From contig NZ_CP038498.1 in assembly GCF_012427845.1 (NCBI RefSeq), positions 4,650,001 through 4,714,000 of the forward strand: 64,000 bases of DNA, written 5' to 3'. This document shows positions 41,162-51,894 of the stretch, one piece after another. The stretch is from Pectobacterium punjabense. Lineage in GTDB: Bacteria > Pseudomonadota > Gammaproteobacteria > Enterobacterales > Enterobacteriaceae. Position numbers and translations under genes: made by a program. The notes below the pieces were generated by a model. The model made no database searches, was not told the DNA's origin, and was given only the letters and a program-made list of their open reading frames with translations. Position 1 is the stretch's first letter; the number at the start of each line of letters is the position of its first letter.

Positions 41162-41680
41162 CTACCCCCCTATTAATAATGCATACCCTTTCCATCGGTG
41201 CTTTAGTTCATAAATTGGCATATTTATCTTTCCAATTTCAGGATCATAAAGCGTTGCATTTTCTTTATTCATTCTATCAAGCACAACAAAGTGTATGTAT
41301 TCTGGCCCTTCGATAGGAATAATAATCGGTTCAGATATAACAAGTTCATTATCAATTTCAAATTTAACACCTTTAGCAGGGTATCCCAATCGCTCTACCT
41401 GCTGTTTTAAATCAAGAAGTGAGAATCCATTCTCTATCTTACTTCTCTCTGCTCCACTATCAGATCGAAAAATGATATCGGAGATTATTTCTATTTCTTT
41501 AATGTCGATGCCAAATTTCATATTCAAAAGAAGAGACAGTGCCGCAGGTCCACATGAAAAATCTGTAGTTTGCCGAGTAATCCCATCCATACGCAAATTA
41601 ACCCACCCTTTAATCGATGTGTTATAGGCATATGAATAGTTCATTATCAACATAATAAAAATGCACAATAAACTTTTCAT
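41162..41680 (-). CDS. Exported C39-family cysteine peptidase
   Basis: The 172-residue protein has an N-terminal signal peptide or anchor (MKSLLCIFIMLIMNYSYAY) and a C39 peptidase domain. The oxyanion-hole glutamine and catalytic cysteine are in RQTTDFSCGPAALSLLL (Q37, C43), the histidine in EYIHFVVLD (H130) and the aspartate in YDPEIG (D146). C39 domains classically cut double-glycine leaders inside ABC bacteriocin exporters; here the domain is free-standing and apparently periplasmic, as in FapD of amyloid systems. Its start overlaps the barrel gene's stop in TGATG. The first gene of the operon offers a matching leader, so it is the probable substrate. Confidence 0.82.
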   Translation of the reverse strand: MKSLLCIFIMLIMNYSYAYNTSIKGWVNLRMDGITRQTTDFSCGPAALSLLLNMKFGIDIKEIEIISDIIFRSDSGAERSKIENGFSLLDLKQQVERLGYPAKGVKFEIDNELVISEPIIIPIEGPEYIHFVVLDRMNKENATLYDPEIGKINMPIYELKHRWKGYALLIGG

Positions 41681-42897
41681 CAGAAATTCTTAGTCATTGT
41701 GATTCCAACAGTAGTACCTGTAGAATCCAAAGGAAAAGTTACTTCTGGCATAATACTCAATTTACTGGATAGTAGATAAGAGAAATAAAATGAAAGTAAC
41801 TCGGTTTCTGAATCAGTTCCTTTCATGGTAGTACCATAATACTTCATCTTATCGGTCCATGCGTAAGTAAACTTAGAACCAAAAGAAGACATGTTATTCA
41901 AAGAGTATCCAGACCCAAGATAAAGAGACACCGTATCGCCTACTTTTATTTTCTCTTTTCCTTTATTCGTTTCAAACGTTTTTTCGTATGAAACGCCACC
42001 AAAAAATGTCACAGGATCTACGATACGCACAAAACTAATCGCCGGAGTGACGCTCCAATAACCTTCACTGTTGTTCAACGGTTGTTTCCAGGAGTCCAGT
42101 TTTTCAACAAATTCTTTTCTTCCTGTCGGTATTCCTATAGAAAGAGACCCAGTAATTGCCGGAAATTCCATTGACTCTTTAAGAATTCGATATTGTATAC
42201 CCGTAGATATATCACCAACGTGTCCATTTTCCGCACTACGACTCCAGGCATTACTTGATACATCTTCAATCCGAGTATATGTATAAGGTAAATTAAACCA
42301 TACACTTAAATTTTCAGTCACACCAAATCGAGGAGACACATAAAGATATAGTTTTTTAACTGAATAACTAGAAACCTGATAAGGACCTTGCAATGGCAGA
42401 GATGAGATCGATTTGTATGTCCTATATTTAAATCCAAAATCAACATCCGTCTCACCTGGATTAAGAAGAACAGTATAATCTGACAGGTAACTAATCGGTG
42501 CGCTATACTCTTCTTGTTTTTTATCTATTTTTGAAATAACATTTTCTCTATCCCTGACGATATCAAAATCTTTAACATCTTCAAAATTAAAATCGTAACT
42601 TACATTATGACGAGTGATTTTTTGTTTGTTATCCGATTTTGTAAGATAGCCAGTGACACGATCACCATTATTTAATGCAACAGTAAACTCATTATCAGTA
42701 TTAATAAAAACAATGTCTTTTGCAGCTATCCTAATACTAGACTCATAAATGGTTCCAAAAACACAAACACCATTTTTAAAGGAGATAACATGCCCAGAAA
42801 TGTTATCCCCATTTTTTAACTCGATTGTATCCGCACTAGCTATTGGTCCAATGAAAAATAATGCTGCCGCACCAAAAATTCGCAGAATCATTATCAT
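41680..42897 (-). CDS. Outer-membrane beta-barrel protein with N-terminal repeat domain
   Basis: The 405-residue protein has a signal peptide (MIMILRIFGAAALFFIGPIASA). A soluble N-terminal part contains two similar units, TIELKNGDNISGHVISFKNG and TVALNNGDRVTGYL. A hydrophobic, beta-rich region from about residue 130 to the end has alternating strands, and the last residue is phenylalanine (TVGITMTKNF), the outer-membrane barrel signature. It may be the export pore or receptor of the operon. The start at 42897 overlaps the previous stop (TGATG); ATGs at 42891 and an upstream TTG at 42903 are alternatives. It resembles DUF3187/transporter-type barrels only loosely. Confidence 0.75.
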   Translation of the reverse strand: MIMILRIFGAAALFFIGPIASADTIELKNGDNISGHVISFKNGVCVFGTIYESSIRIAAKDIVFINTDNEFTVALNNGDRVTGYLTKSDNKQKITRHNVSYDFNFEDVKDFDIVRDRENVISKIDKKQEEYSAPISYLSDYTVLLNPGETDVDFGFKYRTYKSISSLPLQGPYQVSSYSVKKLYLYVSPRFGVTENLSVWFNLPYTYTRIEDVSSNAWSRSAENGHVGDISTGIQYRILKESMEFPAITGSLSIGIPTGRKEFVEKLDSWKQPLNNSEGYWSVTPAISFVRIVDPVTFFGGVSYEKTFETNKGKEKIKVGDTVSLYLGSGYSLNNMSSFGSKFTYAWTDKMKYYGTTMKGTDSETELLSFYFSYLLSSKLSIMPEVTFPLDSTGTTVGITMTKNF

Positions 42898-43505
42898 CAC
42901 CAACTTGTCACATTAATATTTCTAGTCCATTTAGCCCATCTAAGCGCTGTATTTGACATAGTTCCATCATTGTTTATAACACGATAATATTCTTCAACAA
43001 TAGGAGCATTAGCATCATTAAACCCTCCATTTTTACTTTTCGAGGCTCGCCATATATCACCTATTACGGTATATTTATTCCCGTTACCAGTATCAGTTAT
43101 CGTTATCGCACCTTTTTGGAAATACTCACTATTAGGAAAATAATTTTTGTGATCCTCGTCAACACCAAAATTATGTAACATATTTATATAATGGATACCA
43201 TAAAAAGGTTCCCTTTCAGTAATCGTCAGAAACCCTTCTAAAGGTGCTTTTATCCCAGGATTACCAGCCATATTAAGAGTCGAATATTTAGGGAATTTAA
43301 TATTTACCCATGGGTTTACATAACCAGATCCTGTTCCTGTCCATGGCTTTTTCGGTGGAAAAAGAGGCGGGTAAATAATACCAGGGATAGGCGTAATTAA
43401 ACCTTTCCCATGGATATTAGCAAGCTGAGCATCATTTAGTTCAGTGACAACAGCCTGAGCTGCTGTGGAAAAAAATAGCGCCATTAACACTATTTTTACT
43501 TTCAT
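42897..43505 (-). CDS. Exported protein with double-glycine-like leader after the signal peptide
   Basis: The 202-residue protein begins with a Sec signal peptide (MKVKIVLMALFFSTAAQA) and then VVTELNDAQLANIHGKGLI. This has the exact spacing of a double-glycine leader: L23, N24, Q27, L28, I31 and G33-K34 stand at -12, -11, -8, -7, -4 and -2/-1. A proline-rich linker follows (IPGIIYPPLFPPKKPW) and then a 150-residue domain of unknown fold, with no cysteine in the mature part. It is the first gene of the C39 peptidase operon and its likely substrate. The start at 43505 has AAGGATGATGAT upstream; an ATG at 43523 is rejected. I know no family for the mature domain. Confidence 0.7.
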   Translation of the reverse strand: MKVKIVLMALFFSTAAQAVVTELNDAQLANIHGKGLITPIPGIIYPPLFPPKKPWTGTGSGYVNPWVNIKFPKYSTLNMAGNPGIKAPLEGFLTITEREPFYGIHYINMLHNFGVDEDHKNYFPNSEYFQKGAITITDTGNGNKYTVIGDIWRASKSKNGGFNDANAPIVEEYYRVINNDGTMSNTALRWAKWTRNINVTSW

Positions 43506-43523
43506 ATCATCATCCTTGATCAT

Positions 43524-44006
43524 TTTAAATGAAAAATATTTTATTTAGTGCAAAAAGGAGGGGGAAGTCGCTCCCTGCAACTTTAATAAAATGACTATGA
43601 ATTCATCGAAGCCATTATATATCAAGAAAAATGATTTAATCTAGTTGAAATAAATCATTATCACGGGACTATTTTAATTTAATATAATTAACAAGGTAAT
43701 TATATTAAATTAGTGTTATAACAAACTCACACAGCATTATTTTTTATTAGAATAAAAATGATGGAATCCATTTTTTATAAGATAAAAAACATATTTAATT
43801 TAAAATTACCTTATATAAGGTCGCTATGATTGCCTTTTTCGAGACTATTTTCATCATTAATAATATTCTCACAAAGGGAAAACATCTGTCTGATGGGCTA
43901 TTTCATAACCTAAAAATCATGTGGACAAACGTTAGCAAACGTTTGCTTTCGACAAAGAGATCATTAAAATGCGCTCTTTGTCGTTTCAGGAACGCCAACT
44001 TACATC
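43524..44006. other. AT-rich divergent gap between the C39 operon and xanP
   Basis: This gap of 483 bases is very AT-rich at 43600-43820 and becomes average near xanP. It should hold the promoter of the C39 operon and that of xanP. A PurR-like operator lies at 43934-43947. The plus-strand frame at 43826-44065 runs across that operator and into xanP and is not a supported gene. Confidence 0.5.
43934..43947. promoter_or_regulatory. PurR-like operator upstream of xanP
   Basis: The perfect 14-base palindrome AGCAAACGTTTGCT carries the core of the PurR operator (GCAAACGTTTGC). It lies 60 bases upstream of the xanP start. Repression by PurR with hypoxanthine or guanine is the likely effect; this is inference from the motif. 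Confidence 0.65.
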
Positions 44007-45395
44007 ATGACTACCACCACGGAAACGTCCCAAACCGAAGCCGCTGCCACTCCTCAGCGCAGTGAACTTATCTATCGTCTTGAAGACAGGCCACCGCTGC
44101 CGCAAACGCTGTTCGCCGCCAGCCAGCACCTGTTGGCCATGTTTGTTGCTGTGATTACCCCCGCGCTACTGATCTGTCAGGCATTAGGTTTACCCGCTCA
44201 GGATACGCAGCGCATCATCAGCATGTCGCTTTTCGCTTCCGGCCTGGCCTCTATTCTCCAAATTAAAACCTGGGGTCCCGTCGGTTCTGGTCTTCTATCT
44301 ATTCAGGGCACCAGCTTTAACTTCGTGACGCCGCTGATTATGGGTGGGCTGGCGCTGAAGAATGGTGGAGCGGATGTTCCCACGATGATGGCTGCGCTGT
44401 TCGGTACGCTGATGGTCGCGTCCTTCACCGAAATCATTCTTTCACGCTTTTTGCATTTAACTCGCCGCATCATCACCCCGCTGGTTTCCGGCATTGTGGT
44501 GATGATCATTGGTCTGTCGTTGATTCAGGTCGGCCTGACCTCTATCGGCGGTGGTTATGCCGCGATGGGTAATAACACCTTCGGTGCGCCTAAGAACTTA
44601 TTGCTGGCAGGTGTGGTGCTGCTGGTGATTATTCTGCTGAACCGCCAGCGTAACCCCTACCTGCGCGTCGCCTCGCTGGTGATTGCCATGGCGGTGGGTT
44701 ATCTGGGTGCCTGGCTAATGGGTATGCTGCCGGAAAACACATCCTCGCAACACGATACAGCCATCATGGTGCCCACGCCGCTGTATTACGGTTTAGGCTT
44801 TGACTGGAATCTGTTGATTCCGCTGATGCTGGTCTTCATGGTCACATCGTTGGAAACCATCGGTGATATCACCGCGACCTCCGACGTTTCCGAGCAGCCC
44901 GTCAAAGGCCCACTGTACATGAAACGCTTGAAAGGCGGCGTGCTGGCAAACGGTCTGAACTCTTGCCTGTCCGCTGTATTCAATACCTTCCCGAACTCTT
45001 GCTTCGGCCAGAATAACGGCGTCATCCAGCTTACCGGCGTTGCTAGCCGATATGTCGGTTTCGTGGTTTCACTGATGCTGATCGCGCTAGGGCTGTTCCC
45101 TGCGGTCAGCGGATTTGTGCAACATATTCCAGAGCCGGTTCTGGGCGGCGCCACTATCGTGATGTTTGGTACGATCGCCGCCTCTGGTGTGCGCATTGTA
45201 TCGCGTGAACCGCTGAACCGCCGTGCAATCATGATTATTGCACTGTCACTGGCTGTCGGCCTTGGCGTATCACAGCAGCCGTTGATTCTGCAATTCGCAC
45301 CGGATTGGATTAAAACATTGCTGTCTTCCGGTATTGCCGCTGGCGGCATTACCGCAATCGTACTGAATATGGTCTTCCCACACGAAGAAAAATAG
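44007..45395 (+). CDS. xanP: Xanthine:H+ symporter XanP
   Basis: XanP (YicE) is a high-affinity xanthine permease of the NCS2 family in the inner membrane. The 462-residue protein matches the E. coli protein along its length: [55 protein letters not shown] and the family signature [21 protein letters not shown]. About 14 membrane segments are expected. The PurR-like palindrome upstream fits a purine uptake gene. Confidence 0.95.
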   Translation: MTTTTETSQTEAAATPQRSELIYRLEDRPPLPQTLFAASQHLLAMFVAVITPALLICQALGLPAQDTQRIISMSLFASGLASILQIKTWGPVGSGLLSIQGTSFNFVTPLIMGGLALKNGGADVPTMMAALFGTLMVASFTEIILSRFLHLTRRIITPLVSGIVVMIIGLSLIQVGLTSIGGGYAAMGNNTFGAPKNLLLAGVVLLVIILLNRQRNPYLRVASLVIAMAVGYLGAWLMGMLPENTSSQHDTAIMVPTPLYYGLGFDWNLLIPLMLVFMVTSLETIGDITATSDVSEQPVKGPLYMKRLKGGVLANGLNSCLSAVFNTFPNSCFGQNNGVIQLTGVASRYVGFVVSLMLIALGLFPAVSGFVQHIPEPVLGGATIVMFGTIAASGVRIVSREPLNRRAIMIIALSLAVGLGVSQQPLILQFAPDWIKTLLSSGIAAGGITAIVLNMVFPHEEK

Positions 45396-45430
45396 CGCCA
45401 GTACGCAATAATTTCTGTTCAATTCATGTA

Positions 45431-45465
45431 AAAGCGAGCGGTGATGCAACACCGCTCGCTTTTTA
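45431..45465 (+). terminator. Terminator after xanP
   Basis: A 13-bp perfect stem (AAAGCGAGCGGTG / CACCGCTCGCTTT) with loop ATGCAA is followed by TTTT, a textbook intrinsic terminator. Confidence 0.92.
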
Positions 45466-45552
45466 CTGTCTGTAACAGCATTACCTATTGAGCCTTCAGG
45501 GAAATTGCGGCATAAGAACAGTTCTCCCTGACGATTGGCATGGACTGACACG

Positions 45553-47244
45553 ATGAAATTTATCGGGAAATTATTGCTGACCCTACTGCTGCTGGCCTTT
45601 TTAGCGCTAGTGGTCGTATATGTATTACTGCAAACCAGTTGGGCGGCAGGCTGGGTGAGTAATTGGGTAAACCAGAACACCGACTACCAGTTATCACTGG
45701 GAAAAATCAATCATGGCTGGTCAACAGCCGATCATATCCAACTCACCGATGTCAGTTTTGGTCAGAAAAACCAGCCGCCGACCCTCACCGCAAAGCAGGT
45801 CTCAGCCGGGTTTAGCGTGCGTCAAATTACCGATCCGCGCCATTTCGCCAGCCTGGAATTGGAAGGCGGTACGCTGAACCTTTCCCCACAGGCCGCCACG
45901 CTCCCTATCGAAGCCGATGTGCTACAACTGCGTACCATGGCACTACAGGCAAAGGACGGTGATTGGCGCCTGAATGGTCAGCAGATCAACGGCGGCATAA
46001 TGCCGTGGCAGCCCGAAGCGGGTTATCTACTGGGCAAACAAGGGCAGTTCCAGCTCAGCGCCCGTTCGCTTGAGCTCAACGATATTCCTGCCAGTCAGGT
46101 ATTAGTTCAAGGCGAGATCAACCACAACCAGCTGATTTTGAGCAATTTCGGCGCCGATGTTGCCCAGGGGCAGCTAACAGGCAACGCCAGCCGCGCGGAA
46201 GACGGCAGTTGGCAGATCGGTAATCTCCGACTCAGCAATGTCCGTTTGCAAACGCAGAGAACGCCGGAAGCCTTCTGGCAGCCCGTAACCGAACTACCTT
46301 CGGTTACGGTTAACCGCTTTGACCTGATTGATGCTCGTATTGAAGGGCCGGGCTGGGCGTTTATCGACCTGGATGTTGCCCTACAAAATGTCACGTTTAA
46401 GCAGAATGACTGGCAGAGCGAAGGGGGGACGCTGTCGTTCAATGCGACCGATATTGTGAACGGCAACATGCACCTTATCGACCCGATCGTGAATCTGGAT
46501 TTGTCGCCAGCGGGTGTTAACATCAAGCAGTTCTCCACACGCTGGGAAGGCGGTTTACTGCGGACCAACGGCAACTGGCAGCGGAGCAATCGGCGCTTAC
46601 AGCTGAATGAATTTGTTGTTGCCGGGATGGAGTACACACTCCCCAGCGACTGGCGTCAACGTTGGCAAGCGACACTGCCATCATGGCTGGCAGAAGTGAA
46701 TGTGCGAAAATTCACGGCGAATCGTAACCTGCTAATCGATATCAACCCGGATTTTCCTTTCCAGCTAACCGCATTGGATGGTTATGGCAGCGATTTGCTG
46801 CTGGCTCGCAATCACCAATGGGGAGTGTGGACAGGATCGTTGACTCTTAATGCCAGTGACGCAACGTTCAATAAAGTTGATGTTCGTCGCCCTTCTCTGG
46901 CATTGGTCGCCGATGATAACCAGCTCGCCATTAATGAACTCAGTGCATTTACGCAGAATGGCATGCTGGATGCTAAAGCAACCATCAATCAGCAACCCGC
47001 ACGCAACTTTTCCCTATCGCTGACAGGGCGCGCCGTACCGCTAGATGTTCTGACACGTTGGGGATGGCCAGAACCCGCAACCGCACCAACAGGCAACACC
47101 AATCTGCAATTGCAGTTAAATGGGCGGCTTGCCGCGGATACACCGCTGAAGCCGACGCTAACTGGCACGCTACAAGGTGTGGATAGCAATGATCATCCCA
47201 TCAGACAGCAAATGCATCAGGGAACGGTGACGGAAACGCCATAA
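45553..47244 (+). CDS. yicH: AsmA family protein YicH
   Basis: The 563-residue protein has one N-terminal inner-membrane segment (MKFIGKLLLTLLLLAFLALVV) and a long periplasmic AsmA-type beta-rich region. Blocks such as FDLIDARIEGPGWAFIDLD, ALDGYGSDLLLARNHQWGVW and PLKPTLTG match E. coli YicH. AsmA-like proteins are thought to take part in lipid transfer to the outer membrane. The start at 45553 agrees with E. coli; an in-frame ATG six codons upstream is less likely. Confidence 0.92.
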   Translation: MKFIGKLLLTLLLLAFLALVVVYVLLQTSWAAGWVSNWVNQNTDYQLSLGKINHGWSTADHIQLTDVSFGQKNQPPTLTAKQVSAGFSVRQITDPRHFASLELEGGTLNLSPQAATLPIEADVLQLRTMALQAKDGDWRLNGQQINGGIMPWQPEAGYLLGKQGQFQLSARSLELNDIPASQVLVQGEINHNQLILSNFGADVAQGQLTGNASRAEDGSWQIGNLRLSNVRLQTQRTPEAFWQPVTELPSVTVNRFDLIDARIEGPGWAFIDLDVALQNVTFKQNDWQSEGGTLSFNATDIVNGNMHLIDPIVNLDLSPAGVNIKQFSTRWEGGLLRTNGNWQRSNRRLQLNEFVVAGMEYTLPSDWRQRWQATLPSWLAEVNVRKFTANRNLLIDINPDFPFQLTALDGYGSDLLLARNHQWGVWTGSLTLNASDATFNKVDVRRPSLALVADDNQLAINELSAFTQNGMLDAKATINQQPARNFSLSLTGRAVPLDVLTRWGWPEPATAPTGNTNLQLQLNGRLAADTPLKPTLTGTLQGVDSNDHPIRQQMHQGTVTETP

Positions 47245-47303
47245 ATATTACGTTTTCAAAGACGTTAAAAGCATTCACAGATTAATAACATGCTGAAAAA
47301 TAG

Positions 47304-47334
47304 GGTAAACCCCGTAAAAACCACGGGGTTACTC
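47304..47334. terminator. Hairpin between yicH and fabY
   Basis: The inverted repeat GTAAACCCCGT / ACGGGGTTAC lies between two converging genes. One base is unpaired and no T run is obvious on the plus strand, but the minus strand gives a TATTTTTC tail. It may serve fabY. Confidence 0.45.
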
Positions 47335-47406
47335 TGACGGGGTACTGCGGGCTAGCGTGAAGCGTGATGTACGGATGGGAAGAACGTCATAAGGCTCAGT
47401 AACGGG

Positions 47407-48348
47407 TTAATCGACTTCCGATCCCCCCTCTTCCAATGGCGCATCCGGCTGAGCAGGCAGCACGATATACACCCCTTCAAATAACGCCCCTTTATTGTCA
47501 TCACCGAACAGCTCGACGTTTAACTGCACGCGCGCCTTACGCCCTCGAGCCAGACGATCCAGATCGCCACTCAGCGACCCCAAATCGGCAATAGCGCTTG
47601 GTCGGCCACTGACTGGCGTACTGTAACGAATATGCGCATCCGCCAGAATGATCGTTCCACCAAGATGCCGTTCACGCAGCAACAGCCAGATCAACCCCCA
47701 ACCCGTTAGCGTTGCGAGAGAAAACATACTGCCGGCAAAAAGCGTGTGATGCGGATTCTGATTACCCGCTTCAGGCATGGTAGTAATAAATTTCTTCCCG
47801 GTGTACTGGCTTATCCGTACCCCCATTTTTTCACTCAGAGGGATATGATCATACCAAGCCTGCTGCAACTGCCCGCACCAGTCAGGGCGGTGCAAGATAT
47901 CATCCAGCGTCACCACCGGTTTGATCATCAGGAAGTGCCGAACAGGCGTCGTTTGCGGCGCAGTGATTTCCCCCTGATTAACAAAACCTAGTTTGGAAAA
48001 GAAGTCCATTGCGTCTTCACGGGCGCTACAGACCACGCGTTTAACGCCTTCCTGACGTGCTACAGACTCCAGAGTAATCGCAAGCAGTGTTCCTAACCCT
48101 TTCCCCCGTAGGTCAGGATGAACAGCTAGAAAGCGGATTGCCGCCTCATTATCTGCATTGATAGAAAGACGCCCAATCGCGACCAGCTTCCCCTGCTCAT
48201 CAACCACCGTTTGGTGATGTGCCAGCGCGTCATAGGCATCACGTTCGGAGCCTAGCGGCTGGTGTAGGGGTTTACGCAGCATTTCCCAGCGAAATTGATA
48301 GTACGCATCCAGTTCTTCCGCGCTTTCAGGTACTCTCAGATGATACAT
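47407..48348 (-). CDS. fabY: Acetyl-CoA-dependent 3-oxoacyl-ACP synthesis factor FabY (YiiD)
   Basis: The protein joins an N-terminal GNAT acetyltransferase-like domain ([22 protein letters not shown]) to a C-terminal hot-dog thioesterase-like domain ([22 protein letters not shown]). E. coli FabY supports initiation of fatty acid synthesis in the absence of FabH. I choose the ATG at 48348 (MYHLRVP), because GAGGAAGGGCT precedes it, giving 313 residues; an in-frame ATG at 48393 lacks a ribosome binding site but would be closer to the 329 residues annotated in E. coli. Confidence 0.92.
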   Translation of the reverse strand: MYHLRVPESAEELDAYYQFRWEMLRKPLHQPLGSERDAYDALAHHQTVVDEQGKLVAIGRLSINADNEAAIRFLAVHPDLRGKGLGTLLAITLESVARQEGVKRVVCSAREDAMDFFSKLGFVNQGEITAPQTTPVRHFLMIKPVVTLDDILHRPDWCGQLQQAWYDHIPLSEKMGVRISQYTGKKFITTMPEAGNQNPHHTLFAGSMFSLATLTGWGLIWLLLRERHLGGTIILADAHIRYSTPVSGRPSAIADLGSLSGDLDRLARGRKARVQLNVELFGDDNKGALFEGVYIVLPAQPDAPLEEGGSEVD

Positions 48349-48425
48349 AGCCCTTCCTCTATGCCGATGATGCTTTGTTGCACCATGGTTCATAAGATCT
48401 CAAACTGATACACGGAACAGCAGCT

Positions 48426-48863
48426 TTATGTCTGTAACCAGAACGTCACCGGGCCATCATTCACCAATGCCACTTTCATATCCGCCGCGAACTGCCCCGT
48501 TTCTGTATGAACGCCTTGCTCACGACACTGCCCAACAAAATACTGATAGAGGCGATCGGCCTCTGAGGGATGTGCACCACGGGAAAATCCAGGTCTCATA
48601 CCACGCTGCGTATCGGCCACCAGCGTAAACTGGGAAACCACCAGCACATTACCGCATGCCTGACGCACATTGAGGTTCATTTTCCCGTCATCGTCACCGA
48701 ATATCCGGTAGCCCAACACGCGCTCGCAAAGTCGTGTAGCTTTTTGTTCGTCATCGCCCTGCTCAACGCCCAGCAAGATCAGCAAACCTTTATCGATTTC
48801 CCCAACCACACTGCCTTCTACCGTAACGCTGGCGCTGGAAACCCGCTGAATTAGCGCAATCAT
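48426..48863 (-). CDS. dtd: D-aminoacyl-tRNA deacylase
   Basis: Dtd removes D-amino acids and glycine from mischarged tRNAs. The 145-residue protein starts [14 protein letters not shown] and has the conserved motifs [21 protein letters not shown] and [11 protein letters not shown], where the glycine-cisproline motif excludes L-amino acids. The start at 48863 gives the same length as E. coli; an ATG three codons upstream is rejected. The order typA-yihX-dtd-fabY is the conserved enterobacterial one. Confidence 0.95.
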   Translation of the reverse strand: MIALIQRVSSASVTVEGSVVGEIDKGLLILLGVEQGDDEQKATRLCERVLGYRIFGDDDGKMNLNVRQACGNVLVVSQFTLVADTQRGMRPGFSRGAHPSEADRLYQYFVGQCREQGVHTETGQFAADMKVALVNDGPVTFWLQT

Positions 48864-48927
48864 AAAACCCAACTACTCCTGATGTTATCATTCCCAAGAG
48901 GGGCTATGTCCGCCCCTGCGATACAAA

Positions 48928-49539
48928 TCATGCTTTGGCCGTCGTTGTCTGCATAGCGAAAAAGTCTGGAACCACGTGACGATCGGTCACCAGAATGCTG
49001 TGAATGCCCAGACTCTGCGCAGCATCAATATTTGCAGAATTATCGTCAAAAAACACGGCCTGCTCAGGCGTAACACCTTCCTGTGTCAGGACATAGTGAT
49101 AAATCGCCAATTCAGGTTTACGTAGCCCAATGTCTTGCGACAAATAGAGTCTGTCAGCCGCATCCCCCACTTCTGGAAACAATGCTGGCCAGTGTGAACA
49201 ATGGAGACGATTGGTATTCGACAGAATCACCACGCGGTGTCCTTCCTGACGCAAACGCTGCATGATGTCGATAACCTCAGGACGCAGTGCAATAAAAATA
49301 GCCTGCCAGCCAGCGGTGAATTGCTCGAAGCTCAGGGCGATGCCCATTTCCTGGCACAGCCTGGTGGCAAATTCCTCGTCGCTAATTTCGCCCCGCTCAT
49401 GCTGTTCAAACGCGTCGCCCATGACAAAGCGCTCTTGCAACGTTGCGAGCGGCGCGCTGCTCAGATTACTCCAGACGCCCAATACTCTTTTGAAATCAAT
49501 ATCAATGACGACATTACCCAAATCAAAGATATACAGCAT
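48928..49539 (-). CDS. yihX: Alpha-D-glucose-1-phosphate phosphatase YihX
   Basis: This HAD-superfamily phosphatase acts on alpha-glucose-1-phosphate in E. coli. Motif I is LYIFDLGNVVIDIDF (D7 region), motif II VVILSNTNRLH, and motif III KPELAIYHYVL with FFDDNSANI. The ATG at 49539 has GAAGGTGG upstream and gives 203 residues (199 in E. coli); the longer frame to 49575 is rejected. Confidence 0.92.
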   Translation of the reverse strand: MLYIFDLGNVVIDIDFKRVLGVWSNLSSAPLATLQERFVMGDAFEQHERGEISDEEFATRLCQEMGIALSFEQFTAGWQAIFIALRPEVIDIMQRLRQEGHRVVILSNTNRLHCSHWPALFPEVGDAADRLYLSQDIGLRKPELAIYHYVLTQEGVTPEQAVFFDDNSANIDAAQSLGIHSILVTDRHVVPDFFAMQTTTAKA

Positions 49540-49651
49540 GGCAGCCACCTTCTGACGCAATCGTAGGATTTTCACTGTAGCGGGAAATGGCGGAGCTGAA
49601 CAGGGAGGAAATATAAAGGAAAGGTTAAAGTGGAAGAAAGCGCATAAAATT

Positions 49652-49673
49652 CAGGGCACCCGAAGGTACCCTG
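49652..49673 (-). terminator. Hairpin after typA
   Basis: The stem CAGGGCACC / GGTACCCTG with loop CGAA contains one mismatch. On the minus strand it is followed by AATTTTATG. It lies 29 bases after the typA stop codon. Confidence 0.6.
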
Positions 49674-49701
49674 TTACGTGACAATACAAATCGGTCTGAA
49701 A

Positions 49702-51525
<1,824 letters not shown>

Positions 51526-51676
51526 AGCTTTGCCTCAGGCATTTAGAAATAGCGCGCTATTGTACACGTATTAATCGAGGGACTAAACAAGATCACAAGC
51601 ATCTATGATAAACAACCTAGAGCTGCCTGCTTTGTGATCCCTTTCACGGTGCAAAAGCGCTACAAGCGAACATGAA

Positions 51677-51693
51677 TGCACTAAATAAGTGCA
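51677..51693. promoter_or_regulatory. NtrC binding site 1 (glnA enhancer)
   Basis: TGCACTAAATAAGTGCA is a 17-base perfect palindrome apart from its central base, with the TGCAC ... GTGCA arms of NtrC sites. Phosphorylated NtrC bound here would contact the sigma54 promoter by DNA looping. Confidence 0.85.
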
Positions 51694-51708
51694 ATAATTC
51701 ACATATGG

Positions 51709-51725
51709 AGCACCATTTTGGTGCT
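51709..51725. promoter_or_regulatory. NtrC binding site 2 (glnA enhancer)
   Basis: AGCACCATTTTGGTGCT is an inverted repeat with a central TTT and matches the NtrC consensus core GCACCA-N3-TGGTGC. Together with site 1, 32 bases away (three helical turns), it forms a typical enhancer pair. Confidence 0.88.
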
Positions 51726-51797
51726 TTAGACTATAATGGTGCAGTGGGTTTACGTGAGAAAGCCCCAAGGGGCAACACATTGCACGAATTTAAAAAG

Positions 51798-51814
51798 TTG
51801 GCACACTTTTAGCT
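51798..51814 (+). promoter_or_regulatory. Sigma54 promoter of glnA (glnAp2)
   Basis: TTGGCACACTTTTAGCT has the -24 GG (51800-51801) and -12 GC (51812-51813) twelve bases apart, as sigma54 requires. It aligns with E. coli glnAp2. Transcription should start near 51825, which gives a leader of about 70 bases to the ATG at 51895. Confidence 0.9.
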
Positions 51815-51894
51815 TTAGTCTACTCACGGCAACAACATCAATCCACAACGATATTCGTTCCACGACGATAAATGACCAATCGGGAGAACCAAGT

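Larger units (their letters stand above)
51526..51894. promoter_or_regulatory. Divergent typA / glnA control region
   Basis: This region of 369 bases carries the glnA control sites. Two 17-base NtrC-type palindromes lie at 51677-51693 and 51709-51725, then a sigma54 promoter at 51798-51814. The spacing puts the NtrC sites about 90-150 bases upstream of the predicted start of transcription, as in E. coli glnAp2. Confidence 0.85.

Noticed and set aside
43826-44065. 79-codon plus-strand frame before xanP
   Set aside because: It crosses the PurR-like operator, overlaps the xanP start in another frame, has no recognisable content and no good ribosome binding site.
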